The position numbers and the translations under genes are program-made. From positions 2,976,001 through 3,040,000 of the forward strand of contig NZ_CP102826.1 in NCBI RefSeq assembly GCF_025643595.1: DNA of 64,000 nucleotides, read 5' to 3'. Below the pieces are notes generated by a model. It was given only the letters and a program-made list of their open reading frames with translations. It was not told the origin of the DNA and made no database searches. Positions 50,953 through 59,246 of this stretch are shown one piece after another (within the stretch, counting starts at the first letter, position 1; each line of letters opens with the position of its first letter). Source of the DNA: Saccharopolyspora rosea. GTDB taxonomy: Bacteria > Actinomycetota > Actinomycetes > Mycobacteriales > Pseudonocardiaceae.

Positions 50953-53469
50953 ATGAGCAGCCTTCCGGACCGTGCCGACGTCGTCGTGATCGGCGCCGGG
51001 ATCGTCGGGAACTCGGTGACCCACCACCTGGCCGATCTGGGCTGGCGCAACATCGTGTTGCTGGACAAGGGGCCGCTGCCGGACCCGGGCGGCTCCACCG
51101 GGCACGCGTCGAACTTCATCTTCCCGGTCGACCACTCGAAGGAGATCACCTCGCTGACGCTGGACTCCATGCGCCAGTACGAGAAGTTCGGCACGCTGAC
51201 CACCTGCGGCGGCATCGAGGTCGCCCGGGAACAGGCCCGGGTCGAGGAGTTCGACCGGCGGATGGCCTCGGCCACGTCCTGGGGCATCGACGCCGAGCTC
51301 ATCAGCCCCGGTCGGGTGGCCGAACTGGTCCCGTTCTTGGACAAGAGCGTCATCAAGGCCGGGTTCTGGACGCCGTCGGTCGCCGTGGTCGATCCCCTCC
51401 AGACCGGGGCGCTGATGCGGGAGCAGGCCACCGCGCTCGGCGCGCTCACCGTCTCCCCGCACACCGAGGTGCTCGGGATCGACACCGAACGCGGGCGGGT
51501 GCGGCGAGTGCGCACCGACCGCGGGGACATCGAGACCGGGACCGTGGTGATCGCCTGCGGTGTGTGGAGCCCGCGGATCGCCCGGATGGCCGGGGCGAGC
51601 ATCCCGCTGACCCCCGCGGTGCACCAGATGATCGACGTCGGCCCGATCCCCGAGCTCGCGGAGACCGGCACGGAGATCGCCTACCCGATCGTCCGCGACA
51701 TGGACCCGCTGATGTACGAGCGGCAGAGCGGAGCGGACCTTGAGGTCGGCTCCTACGCGCACCGGCCGATCCTGCACGACCCGGACGACATCCCGTCGAT
51801 CGCCGCGGCACAGCTGTCACCGACCCAGCTTCCGTTCACCGCCGACGACTTCGACCAGCAGATGCAGGAGGCGCTGGAGCTGTTCCCGGGCATTCTCGCC
51901 ACCGAGGGCGCCGGGATCCGGCACGCGATCAACGGGCTGCTCTCCCTGACCCCGGACGGCGGCCCGCTGCTCGGGGAGACCCCCGAGGTGGGCGGGCTGT
52001 GGTCGGCCGCGGCCGTGTGGATCAAGGAAGGTCCGGGTGTCGGCCGGATGCTGGCGCAGTGGATGACCGAGGGCTACGCCGAGATCGACCTGCACTCCGC
52101 GGACATCGCCCGCTTCTACCCGGGCCAGCGCACCCGCCACCACGTGCGCGCCCGCGCCTCGGAGGGGTTCAACAAGACCTACGGCATCGTGCACCCGCGC
52201 GAGCAGTGGGAGTCCAACCGGCAGCAGCGGTTGTCCCCGTTCCACGCCCGGGAGACCGAACTCGGTGCCCGGTTCTTCGAGGTGGGCGGTTGGGAACGGC
52301 CGCACTGGTACGAGTCGAACCGGCCGCTGCTGGAGGAGTTCGCCGACCGGATCGACGACCGGCCGCACGAGTGGGACGCGCGGTGGTGGTCGCCGATCAC
52401 CAACGCCGAGCACCTGGCCATGCGGGAACGCGTCGCGATGATCGACCTCACCGCCTTCGCCCAGTTCGAGGTGTCCGGGCCGGGCGCCCTCGACTACATC
52501 CAGCGGATGACCGTGGCGCAGATGGACCGTCCCGTCGGGCGGCTGATCTACACGCCGGTGCTGGGTGACAACGGCGGGTTCCGCAGCGACCTGACCGTGG
52601 TGCGGCTCGCCGAGGACCGGTTCCGGATCGTCACCGGCGGTGCGGACGGGGCTCGCGACCGCAAGTGGTTCACCGATCACCTGCCCGAGGACGGCTCCGT
52701 CGGGTTCGCCGACGTGACCTCGGCCGTGTGCACGATCGGCGTGTGGGGACCGCGCGCCCGCGACCTGCTCTCCGCGGTCACCGAGGACGACGTGTCCAAC
52801 GCGGGCTTCCCGTTCGGCACCGGGCGGTGGATCGCCGTGGACGGTGTTCCCGTGCTCGCGCTGCGGCTGTCCTACGTGGGCGACCTCGGCTGGGAGTTGC
52901 ACGCGCCGTTCGAGCAGGGGCAGCGGTTGTGGGACGCGCTGTGGGAGGCCGGTCGGCCCCTCGGCGTGGTTCCCGCCGGGATCGGCGTGTACGGCACCAC
53001 GGGCCGGTTGGAGAAGGGGTACCGGTTGATGGGCGCCGAGCTGGAGTCCGAGTACGGCCCGGTCGAGGCGGACCTGGCGCTGCCCAAGGTGAAATCCGCC
53101 GACTTCATCGGCAAGCAGCCCTACCTGGCCGCGCGCGACGAGGCGCGCGCGGCGGTGCTGTGCACGCTCACCGTGGATGACCACCGCGACCCGTCCGGGA
53201 TGCGGCGCTACCCGCAGGGCGGCGAACCGATCCTCACCCAGGACGGCGAGCGGATCGTCGACCGCAAGGGCCGTCCGTCCTACGTGACCTCGGCCGGCTC
53301 GGCTCCGTCGCTCGGCGCCTACCTGCTGATGGCCTACTTGCCGCCGGAGCACGCGGTGGAAGGCACCCGGCTGTCCGTGCAGTACATGGGGCACCGCTAC
53401 CCGGTGACCGTGGCCCGGGTCGGCCGCACCCCGCTGTTCGATCCGGACGACGAGCGGATGAAGGCCTGA
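50953..53469 (+). CDS. Dimethylglycine/sarcosine dehydrogenase-like FAD protein fused to a GcvT domain
   Basis: An 838-residue bifunctional protein. Residues ~8-370 are a DAO-type FAD oxidoreductase with the VVVIGAGIVG dinucleotide motif; His51 in GGSTGHASNFIF corresponds to the region of the covalent histidyl-FAD in dimethylglycine oxidase. Residues ~430-830 are an aminomethyltransferase (GcvT) domain with a C-terminal barrel. The enzyme should demethylate dimethylglycine or sarcosine and pass the methyl carbon to tetrahydrofolate as 5,10-methylene-THF. The adjacent etfBA genes suggest a dehydrogenase donating electrons to ETF rather than an oxidase. The ATG has GGAGG 8 nt upstream. Confidence 0.87.
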   Translation: MSSLPDRADVVVIGAGIVGNSVTHHLADLGWRNIVLLDKGPLPDPGGSTGHASNFIFPVDHSKEITSLTLDSMRQYEKFGTLTTCGGIEVAREQARVEEFDRRMASATSWGIDAELISPGRVAELVPFLDKSVIKAGFWTPSVAVVDPLQTGALMREQATALGALTVSPHTEVLGIDTERGRVRRVRTDRGDIETGTVVIACGVWSPRIARMAGASIPLTPAVHQMIDVGPIPELAETGTEIAYPIVRDMDPLMYERQSGADLEVGSYAHRPILHDPDDIPSIAAAQLSPTQLPFTADDFDQQMQEALELFPGILATEGAGIRHAINGLLSLTPDGGPLLGETPEVGGLWSAAAVWIKEGPGVGRMLAQWMTEGYAEIDLHSADIARFYPGQRTRHHVRARASEGFNKTYGIVHPREQWESNRQQRLSPFHARETELGARFFEVGGWERPHWYESNRPLLEEFADRIDDRPHEWDARWWSPITNAEHLAMRERVAMIDLTAFAQFEVSGPGALDYIQRMTVAQMDRPVGRLIYTPVLGDNGGFRSDLTVVRLAEDRFRIVTGGADGARDRKWFTDHLPEDGSVGFADVTSAVCTIGVWGPRARDLLSAVTEDDVSNAGFPFGTGRWIAVDGVPVLALRLSYVGDLGWELHAPFEQGQRLWDALWEAGRPLGVVPAGIGVYGTTGRLEKGYRLMGAELESEYGPVEADLALPKVKSADFIGKQPYLAARDEARAAVLCTLTVDDHRDPSGMRRYPQGGEPILTQDGERIVDRKGRPSYVTSAGSAPSLGAYLLMAYLPPEHAVEGTRLSVQYMGHRYPVTVARVGRTPLFDPDDERMKA

Positions 53470-53497
53470 CCGCACCGGGCCGAAGGGAGGATCAGCG

Positions 53498-54268
53498 ATG
53501 AACGTGCTCGTGTGCGTCAAGCGGGTTCCCGCCACCGGGGCGAAGATCCCGCTCACCGAGGACGGCGAGGACGTCGACACCCGCCACCTCGGTTTCACCA
53601 TCGGCCCGCACGAGGAGTGCGCGGTCGAGGAGGCCGTGCGCATCGTCGAACGGTTCGGCGGGAGCGCGACCGTGCTCACCGTCGGACCGCCGGAGGCCGA
53701 CGAGCAGCTGCGCTACGCCATCTCCATGGGAGCCGACCACGGCGTGCTGGTGGAGACCGGGCCCGCGGAGACTGACCCGGAGGCCACCGCGTCGGCGATC
53801 GTCGCGGCGATCCGGGAGCTGGAATCCGACGGCCAGCGGTTCGACCTGGTCATGTTCGGCAACGAGTCGGCGGATGCGGGCAACTACCAGGTCGGCATCC
53901 GCGTGGCGTACGCGCTGGGGCTGCCGGTCGTCGGGGGCATCAAGGGCATCGAGGTGGATCCCGAGGCGGGGCGCGCGACGTTCCGCTGCCCGGCCGGCGA
54001 CGGCGTGGAGGTGTACCAGGCGCCGCTGCCGTCGGCCGTGGCGGTCAAGGAGGGCTTGAACCTGCCCCGGTATCCGAGCATCAAGGGTCGGCTGCGGGCG
54101 AAGAAGACGCAGCTGCGCACCGTTCGGCCCGAGCTGGAGGTCGGCGGTCTGCGCAAGGTGCGACTGCGCCCGCCGCCGGAAGCGGAGAAGGAGACGGTGG
54201 TGCTCGGCCACGGTGCCGGGGCCGCCGGGTCGGTGGTGGACGTGCTGACCGAGCTCGGGGTGGTGTGA
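53498..54268 (+). CDS. etfB: Electron transfer flavoprotein subunit beta
   Basis: A 256-residue ETF beta subunit, which binds AMP and carries electrons with the alpha subunit from flavoprotein dehydrogenases towards the quinone pool. The start MNVLVCVKRVPATGAKI and the region LPLPSAVAVKEGLNLPRYPSIKGRLRAKK (split here by a loop) match the ETF-beta signature. It is 28 nt after the dimethylglycine dehydrogenase-like gene and overlaps etfA (GTGA). It probably serves that dehydrogenase specifically. Confidence 0.92.
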   Translation: MNVLVCVKRVPATGAKIPLTEDGEDVDTRHLGFTIGPHEECAVEEAVRIVERFGGSATVLTVGPPEADEQLRYAISMGADHGVLVETGPAETDPEATASAIVAAIRELESDGQRFDLVMFGNESADAGNYQVGIRVAYALGLPVVGGIKGIEVDPEAGRATFRCPAGDGVEVYQAPLPSAVAVKEGLNLPRYPSIKGRLRAKKTQLRTVRPELEVGGLRKVRLRPPPEAEKETVVLGHGAGAAGSVVDVLTELGVV

Positions 54269-55248
54269 CCATGCTGCTGGCAGTGATCGAGGCCGAGGAG
54301 GGTGCCCTCACCGCGGCTTCCGCGGGCGCGGTGGCGCGGGCGCACGCCCTGGCCGGTGAGATGGACGTCCCGGTCGCCGCGGTGGCCTTCGCCGCGGCCG
54401 GGGACCTCAGCACGGACCTGGCCAAGCACGGGGTGAGCACGGCGTACGTCCTGGAACACGAACTGCTCGGCGAGTACTCGCCGGAGCGCTGGGGCGAGGC
54501 GCTGGCCGCGCTGATCCGGCAGGTCGAACCGGGCGGTGTGCTGGCCGCCGCGTCCCACCGGGGCAACGAGCTGATGGCCCAGGCGGCCGCGCGCACCGGG
54601 CTGCCGCTGGCGACCAACTGCCTCGCCGTCGCGACCGGCGATCCGTGGACGCTGACCCGCCAGCGCGTCGGCGGTGTGCTGCTCGAAGACGCCGAGCTGC
54701 GGGCGCCGGTCAAGCTGGTGACCCTGGCGCCCGGCGGTGCGGAGGTCGTGCCGCCGGACCCGGTCGACGGCGAGGTCGAGCTGCGCCGGTTCGAGCCCCC
54801 GCTCGACGAGGGGATGGCGCACACCGCGCTCGTGGAGCGCACGGCGGGCGGCGAGTCGGGTGTCACGCTGGCGACGGCACGGGTCGTCGTCTCCGGCGGT
54901 CGCGGCGTGGGCAGCGCGGAGGGTTTCGCCGTGCTGGAGGAGCTGGCCGGGCTGGTCGGCGGTGCGGTCGGCTGTTCCCGGGTGGCCACCAACAACGGCT
55001 GGCGCCCGCACAGCAACCAGGTGGGCCTGACCGGCACGAAGATCGCACCGGACCTCTACATCGCGTGCGGGATCAGCGGGGCGACGCAGCACTGGGTGGG
55101 TTGCATGGACGCCAAGACCATCCTGGCCATCAACACCGACGACCAGGCGCCCATGGTGACCCGTGCCGCCTACGCGGTGATCGGCGACGTGCAGGAGGTG
55201 CTCCCGGCGGTGATCGAGGAGATCAAACGACGTGCGGGGGCGGGATGA
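54265..55248 (+). CDS. etfA: Electron transfer flavoprotein subunit alpha
   Basis: A 327-residue ETF alpha subunit with the C-terminal FAD-binding domain. The signature runs CSRVATNNGWRPHSNQVG, then LTGTKIAPDLYIACGISGA, then TQHWVGCMDAKTILAINTD. The GTG at 54265 overlaps the etfB stop (GTGA); an ATG 6 nt further in is possible. It ends the operon, and a long hairpin follows 76 nt after the stop. Confidence 0.92.
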   Translation: MTMLLAVIEAEEGALTAASAGAVARAHALAGEMDVPVAAVAFAAAGDLSTDLAKHGVSTAYVLEHELLGEYSPERWGEALAALIRQVEPGGVLAAASHRGNELMAQAAARTGLPLATNCLAVATGDPWTLTRQRVGGVLLEDAELRAPVKLVTLAPGGAEVVPPDPVDGEVELRRFEPPLDEGMAHTALVERTAGGESGVTLATARVVVSGGRGVGSAEGFAVLEELAGLVGGAVGCSRVATNNGWRPHSNQVGLTGTKIAPDLYIACGISGATQHWVGCMDAKTILAINTDDQAPMVTRAAYAVIGDVQEVLPAVIEEIKRRAGAG

Positions 55249-55324
55249 CCGGATTCGTCCTCAATGGGCAGTGGACGTCGGTGGGCCGTGGCCGAACCCC
55301 TCGGCTTGGGCCGCAAGACGATGT

Positions 55325-55362
55325 GCGGCCGTGCCGTGCACACGCGTGCACGACACGGCCGC
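55325..55362. terminator. Long hairpin terminator after etfA
   Basis: Arms GCGGCCGTGCCGTGCAC and GTGCACGACACGGCCGC, 17 bp with one mismatch, around a 4-nt ACGC loop. The stem's length and position after the last gene of the operon support a terminator, again without a T-run. Confidence 0.72.
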
Positions 55363-55485
55363 GAGCGGTCGCCGTCTGGGCACCGGCTCGTCAGAACCGC
55401 GGCGGGTTCATCGTCCGCCGGGCTCGTCGTCCGCGCCGGCGGTGTAGGACTTCGCACCGGTGCCGGCCAGCTCGCCGCCCCTGAC

Positions 55486-55725
55486 CACCGGTGGGTGTCG
55501 AAGTAGTGCAGCCGCACGTCGAAGGGGGCCAGTCGGCGCATCACCGCCTGGCCGATGCGGCCCGCGGCGAGCCCCCCCCCGACGTCCATGCTCCAGGTCG
55601 TAGGCCCGCGCGGCGGAGTCGGCGATGTTCCAGCCGCCGGCGGCGACCCGGTCGTGCGCCGGGAGGAAGTTGCGCACGAGCGCGAGGATCTGCATGACGG
55701 CGTGCTCGGCGACGCTGATGCTGTT
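55486..55725 (-). pseudogene. Remnant of NAD-dependent formate dehydrogenase
   Basis: The minus strand encodes NSISVAEHAVMQILALVRNF, then LPAHDRVAAGGWNIADSAARAYDLE, a core segment of D-2-hydroxyacid-type formate dehydrogenase. A frameshift at about 55590 moves the match to another frame, MDVGGGLAAGRIGQAVMRR, then LAPFDVRLHYFDTHR, at the NAD-binding glycines. A run of nine G on the coding strand (55572-55580) is next to the shift. The N-terminal ~140 residues and the C-terminal third are missing. The promoter-like region upstream (55768-55809) survives. Confidence 0.75.
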
Positions 55726-55767
55726 GTCGTTGACGCGATTCCGATTCTGCTGAGGGGCGAGGAGTCC

Positions 55768-55809
55768 GTCCAAGACGCATTTTCGATGATGTGATAGGCG
55801 CTGCCGATC
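55768..55809 (-). promoter_or_regulatory. LysR-type site and -35 box upstream of the formate dehydrogenase remnant
   Basis: Read on the minus strand: GATCGGCAGCGCCTATC (55809-55793), then 19 nt, then TTGGAC (55773-55768). The palindrome matches 14 of 17 bases of the site upstream of the molybdoenzyme gene at 59032-59048, and the distance to the -35 box is nearly the same (19 versus 20 nt). Confidence 0.5.
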
Positions 55810-56552
55810 TGCGCTTCGCGGTGCGGACACAACGCCTGCCGGTGTCGCATGAGGACGGTCATGTGGACCGGTATCCGCCTGCTTTCCCGGCGAAGTCGGG
55901 CTCGTTGTCGAGCTCCTGCGGACTCCGCCGTTGCGCCGAATTGTCGGTGCCGCCCGAACTCGGCTGCTCGTGTTGGAAGTCCGATATGGACTGTGCGCGT
56001 CGTTGTGCCGCGGGGCATCGCTGTTCGCCTGGACGGTCCCGTCTGAGGGGGCTGGAGCTGGTGCGAACGTGCTGCGGATCCCGGTGGGCGCGATCAAGGG
56101 CGTTGCTCGGTGACAGCCGTGGCGCCTGACCGCACATTGAGGTATCAGTCGTCGGTCAGAAGGGCCTGTTGTTTTCGCAGGTCAGCGCAGCTGGGCCAGG
56201 GATGGGCAACCGGCGGTGGGGCATCCGGGGCCCTTGACAACCTCCACTCGCACAGCCAGGGTGTTGCATCCATCGGGACGGGTTGCCGAATGCGCAACGG
56301 ATGACGAACGGAGCGCATCGGCGAGTCCTCCTGCCGAGGACAGCGGAAAGGGCGGAGAGCCTGGCCGGCGCAGGCGAGGAGAGGTGCGAGCGTGGTGTCG
56401 CAACAGCGTTCCCGCGAGTCGGCGGACCGCCCGTTTCCCGTTCTCCAGCAGCAGTTCCACGCCAAGAGCCGCAGTGGTCGGTTCACCGGAACCGCGATCC
56501 GGAGTAGTGGCCGCTCGTGCACCCACTGTTGGAAGGAGGCGGCGCCGCACCG
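55810..56552. other. Gene-poor, probably decayed region
   Basis: About 740 bp between the dead formate dehydrogenase and the transporter with no supported gene. Several overlapping frames are open on both strands, but none has a recognisable domain or good ribosome binding site with a sensible start. With the neighbouring pseudogene it looks like a decaying stretch. Confidence 0.45.
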
Positions 56553-57968
56553 GTGCCGAATGCCATGTCAGCGGATGCTTCAACCGGAAGAACCTCGACA
56601 CCATCCTCGACAACGGTCGTCGAACCAGGGCTGATCCGGCGAGCGGTTGCCGCCGCGGCGGTCGGCAACATCACCGAATGGTTCGACTTCGGCGTGTTCG
56701 CCTATATGGCGAGCACCATCGGCAAGGTCTTCTACCCCAGTTCCAGTCCCACCGCACAACTCCTGGCCACCTTCGGAACGTTCGCGGCGGCCTTCCTCGT
56801 CCGCCCCCTCGGCGGCCTGTTCTTCGGCCCGCTCGGCGACCGCATCGGACGCACCCGGGTGCTCGCGGCGACCATGATCATGATGGCCGTCGGCACCTTC
56901 TGCATCGGCATCATCCCCAGCTACGCCAGCATCGGCGTGGCCGCGCCGATCCTGCTGCTGCTCGCACGACTGATCCAGGGCTTCTCCACCGGTGGTGAGT
57001 ACGGCGGCGCGATGACCTTCATCGCCGAGTACGCGCCGGACAAACGTCGAGGATTCCTCGGGAGCTGGCTGGAGTTCGGCACGCTCGTCGGCTACATCAT
57101 GGGCGCGGTCATCGTCACCGTCCTCGGCGCGGCGCTGTCCCAGGCCGACCTGTTGTCCTGGGGCTGGCGCATCCCGTTCCTCGTCGCGGGCCCCCTCGGG
57201 CTGGTGGGCATGTACCTGCGGCTGAAACTGGAGGAGACCCCGGCGTTCGCCAAGCTCGCCGAACTGCACGAGGGGAACGCGGACAAGGGCACCAAGGACG
57301 AGTTCCGCTCGATCTTCGTCCGGCACTGGCCGGCCATGCTGCTGTGCGCGGGACTGGTCCTCGTGTTCAACGTGACGAACTACATGCTCACCTCCTACAT
57401 GCCCACCTACCTGTCCGACGAGCTGCCGCCGAGGATCGGCGAGACCGAGTCCTACCTCCTGCAGATCGCGGTCATGGTCGTCATGTTGGTCGCCATCACC
57501 TTCATCGGTAAGCTCTCCGACCGCATCGGCCGCCGACCCGTGGTCCTCACCGGCTGCGTCGCGCTGGTGGTGCTGTCCGTCCCGTCGATACTGCTGATCC
57601 AGCAGAACACCACGGTCACCGTTTTCGCCGGCCTCATGATCATGGGCTTCATGCTGGTCGTGTTCAGTGCGACCATGCCCTCCACGCTGCCCGCGTTGTT
57701 CCCCACCGGCATCCGCCAGGGAGCGTTGTCCATCTCCTTCAACATCTCCGTGTCGTTGTTCGGCGGAACCGTGGCGTCCGTGATGACGGCGCTGATCGCC
57801 ACGACCGGCGACCTGATGTGGCCGGCCTACTACCTCATGGGGGCCGGCGTGATCGGCGGGGTCGCCGTGTGGTTCACCAAGGAGTCGGCGAACAAACCGC
57901 TGCTGGGCTCGGGCCCCGCCGTGGAATCGGAGGACGAGGTGCGCGCCCCGGACCGCGCATCGGAATGA
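56553..57968 (+). CDS. MFS transporter, metabolite:H+ symporter (ProP-like) family
   Basis: A 12-helix major facilitator of the MHS group (proline/betaine, shikimate, alpha-ketoglutarate type). Hallmarks are VGNITEWFDFGVFAY in helix 1, GPLGDRIGRTRVL between helices 2 and 3, GFSTGGEYGGAMTFIAEYAP in helix 4-5 and GKLSDRIGRRPVVL after helix 8. The GTG at 56553 is placed 13 nt after AGGAGG (slightly long); an ATG at 56565 is the alternative. Its neighbours in the one-carbon module suggest uptake of dimethylglycine, betaine or a similar solute. Confidence 0.86.
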   Translation: MPNAMSADASTGRTSTPSSTTVVEPGLIRRAVAAAAVGNITEWFDFGVFAYMASTIGKVFYPSSSPTAQLLATFGTFAAAFLVRPLGGLFFGPLGDRIGRTRVLAATMIMMAVGTFCIGIIPSYASIGVAAPILLLLARLIQGFSTGGEYGGAMTFIAEYAPDKRRGFLGSWLEFGTLVGYIMGAVIVTVLGAALSQADLLSWGWRIPFLVAGPLGLVGMYLRLKLEETPAFAKLAELHEGNADKGTKDEFRSIFVRHWPAMLLCAGLVLVFNVTNYMLTSYMPTYLSDELPPRIGETESYLLQIAVMVVMLVAITFIGKLSDRIGRRPVVLTGCVALVVLSVPSILLIQQNTTVTVFAGLMIMGFMLVVFSATMPSTLPALFPTGIRQGALSISFNISVSLFGGTVASVMTALIATTGDLMWPAYYLMGAGVIGGVAVWFTKESANKPLLGSGPAVESEDEVRAPDRASE

Positions 57969-58052
57969 CGGACGCGTCCGTCGCCGGGCGCGCGGATCGC
58001 GGCGGAGCGTGCGCGTGAGGCCGTCAGGTTCGCCCGCTCCGCGACGGCACCG

Positions 58053-58100
58053 CGTTCGGCGGGGCCGAGCCGTTCGGCGGGGCCGTGACCGCCGAACCGT
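58053..58100. repeat. Short tandem and inverted repeat before the LysR gene
   Basis: CGTTCGGCGGGGCCG occurs at 58053-58067 and again at 58071-58085, with an 18-bp period. An inverted partial copy (CCGCCGAACC) lies at about 58090-58099. All lie in the 143-bp gap before the LysR start, so they may affect its expression or merely reflect slippage. Confidence 0.5.
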
Positions 58101-58111
58101 AAGGTGGGCGG

Positions 58112-59014
58112 ATGCTCTTCCGGCAGCTTGAGTACCTCGTCGCGTTGTCCCGAGAACGGCACTTCGCCCGCGCGGCCCGGGCCTGCTACGTCTCGCAGCC
58201 GACGCTGTCGGAGGCGGTCCGCAAGCTGGAGGACGAGCTCGGGGTGCCGCTGATCCGCCGTGAGCGGCGTTTCCAGGGGCTCACGCAGGAAGGGGAGCGC
58301 ATCGTCCGGTGGGCGGAGCGGATCCTGGCGGACCGCGAGTCGATGCGGCAGGAGGTCGGCGCCCTGCGCACCGGGCTGAGTGGACAGCTGACCCTGGGCG
58401 TGATCCCCACCGCGGCGCCCGCCGTTCCGCTGCTCACCGCCGCGTTCTGCGCGAAGCACCCGCTGGCGCGGGTCCGGGTGCTCGCCGACCTGTCCACCGA
58501 CGAGATTTCCCGCCGACTGCGCAACTTCGAGATCGACGCCGCCCTGACCTACGTCACCGATCCCGACCTTGTCGGCATGACCGCGGTTCCGCTGTACCGG
58601 GAGCGGTACGTGTTCCTGACGCCGTCCGACGGCGAGTTCGGCCGGCGTGACTCGGTGAGCTGGGCCGAGGCCGCCCGCGTGCCGCTGTGCCTGTTGTCCT
58701 CGTCGATGCGGGGGCGGCGCAGGCTGGACGCCCTGTTCGGTGCAGCCGGCGTCGCGCCGTCTCCGCAGCTGGAAACCGATTCGATCGCCTCGTTGTGCTC
58801 CCACGTCGCCACCGGGCAGTGGTCCAGCATCGTTCCGGCCCCCTTCGCCCGCGCTCTCGACGACACCGCGGGCGTGCGCGCCGTCGCGATCGAGGGCTCG
58901 GACCACGCCGCACGCGTCGGATTGGTGCTGTCCTCCCGGGAACCCGGTTCCGTGGTCGGGCGCGCGTTCGTGGACGTGGCGCGGTCGATCGACGTCGCCG
59001 CGGAACTGGAGTGA
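58112..59014 (+). CDS. LysR-family transcriptional regulator
   Basis: A 300-residue LysR regulator. The winged helix is at residues 1-60 (FRQLEYLVALSRERHFARAA, then SQPTLSEAVRKLEDELGVPLIRRERR). The periplasmic-binding-like effector domain follows from about residue 90. It lies in the same direction as, and 232 nt before, the FdhF/YdeP gene. A LysR-type ATAG-N7-CTAT palindrome sits in that gap, and a related one upstream of the formate dehydrogenase remnant. It therefore likely activates formate metabolism genes; the inducer could be formate or another C1 compound. Confidence 0.9.
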   Translation: MLFRQLEYLVALSRERHFARAARACYVSQPTLSEAVRKLEDELGVPLIRRERRFQGLTQEGERIVRWAERILADRESMRQEVGALRTGLSGQLTLGVIPTAAPAVPLLTAAFCAKHPLARVRVLADLSTDEISRRLRNFEIDAALTYVTDPDLVGMTAVPLYRERYVFLTPSDGEFGRRDSVSWAEAARVPLCLLSSSMRGRRRLDALFGAAGVAPSPQLETDSIASLCSHVATGQWSSIVPAPFARALDDTAGVRAVAIEGSDHAARVGLVLSSREPGSVVGRAFVDVARSIDVAAELE

Positions 59015-59031
59015 CCGCCGCGGGAAATCCT

Positions 59032-59074
59032 GATAGGTGGCGCCTATCTCGTGATCGGGAACGTCTCTTTGACA
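59032..59074 (+). promoter_or_regulatory. LysR-type operator and -35 box of the FdhF/YdeP gene
   Basis: GATAGGTGGCGCCTATC (59032-59048) has the LysR pattern ATAG-N7-CTAT with perfect 6-bp arms. Twenty nt later is a perfect -35, TTGACA (59069-59074). If the -10 is near 59092 the palindrome is centred near -64, the usual activator site of LysR proteins. The -10 itself (around GAAAAC) is poor, as expected for an activated promoter. Confidence 0.65.
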
Positions 59075-59246
59075 ATTCCGGGAGTGTCGTCGAAAACCCG
59101 TGGGAGCGCTTCTTCCGCGGGCAATTCCGATCGTTCGATGACCGCGGCCTTCGGCGGTGAAACCCCGTTCGGCGGCGGTGTCGCGCTGTCCCGGGGCAGC
59201 GTGCGCGGGAAGCAGTCGAGTGGACGCCGAGACGACAGGGGCGAGG

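Noticed and set aside
56145..56613. Minus-strand frames upstream of the MHS transporter as a possible regulator gene
   Set aside because: Cys/Arg/Pro-rich translations in two overlapping frames, no helix-turn-helix or family pattern, no convincing start.
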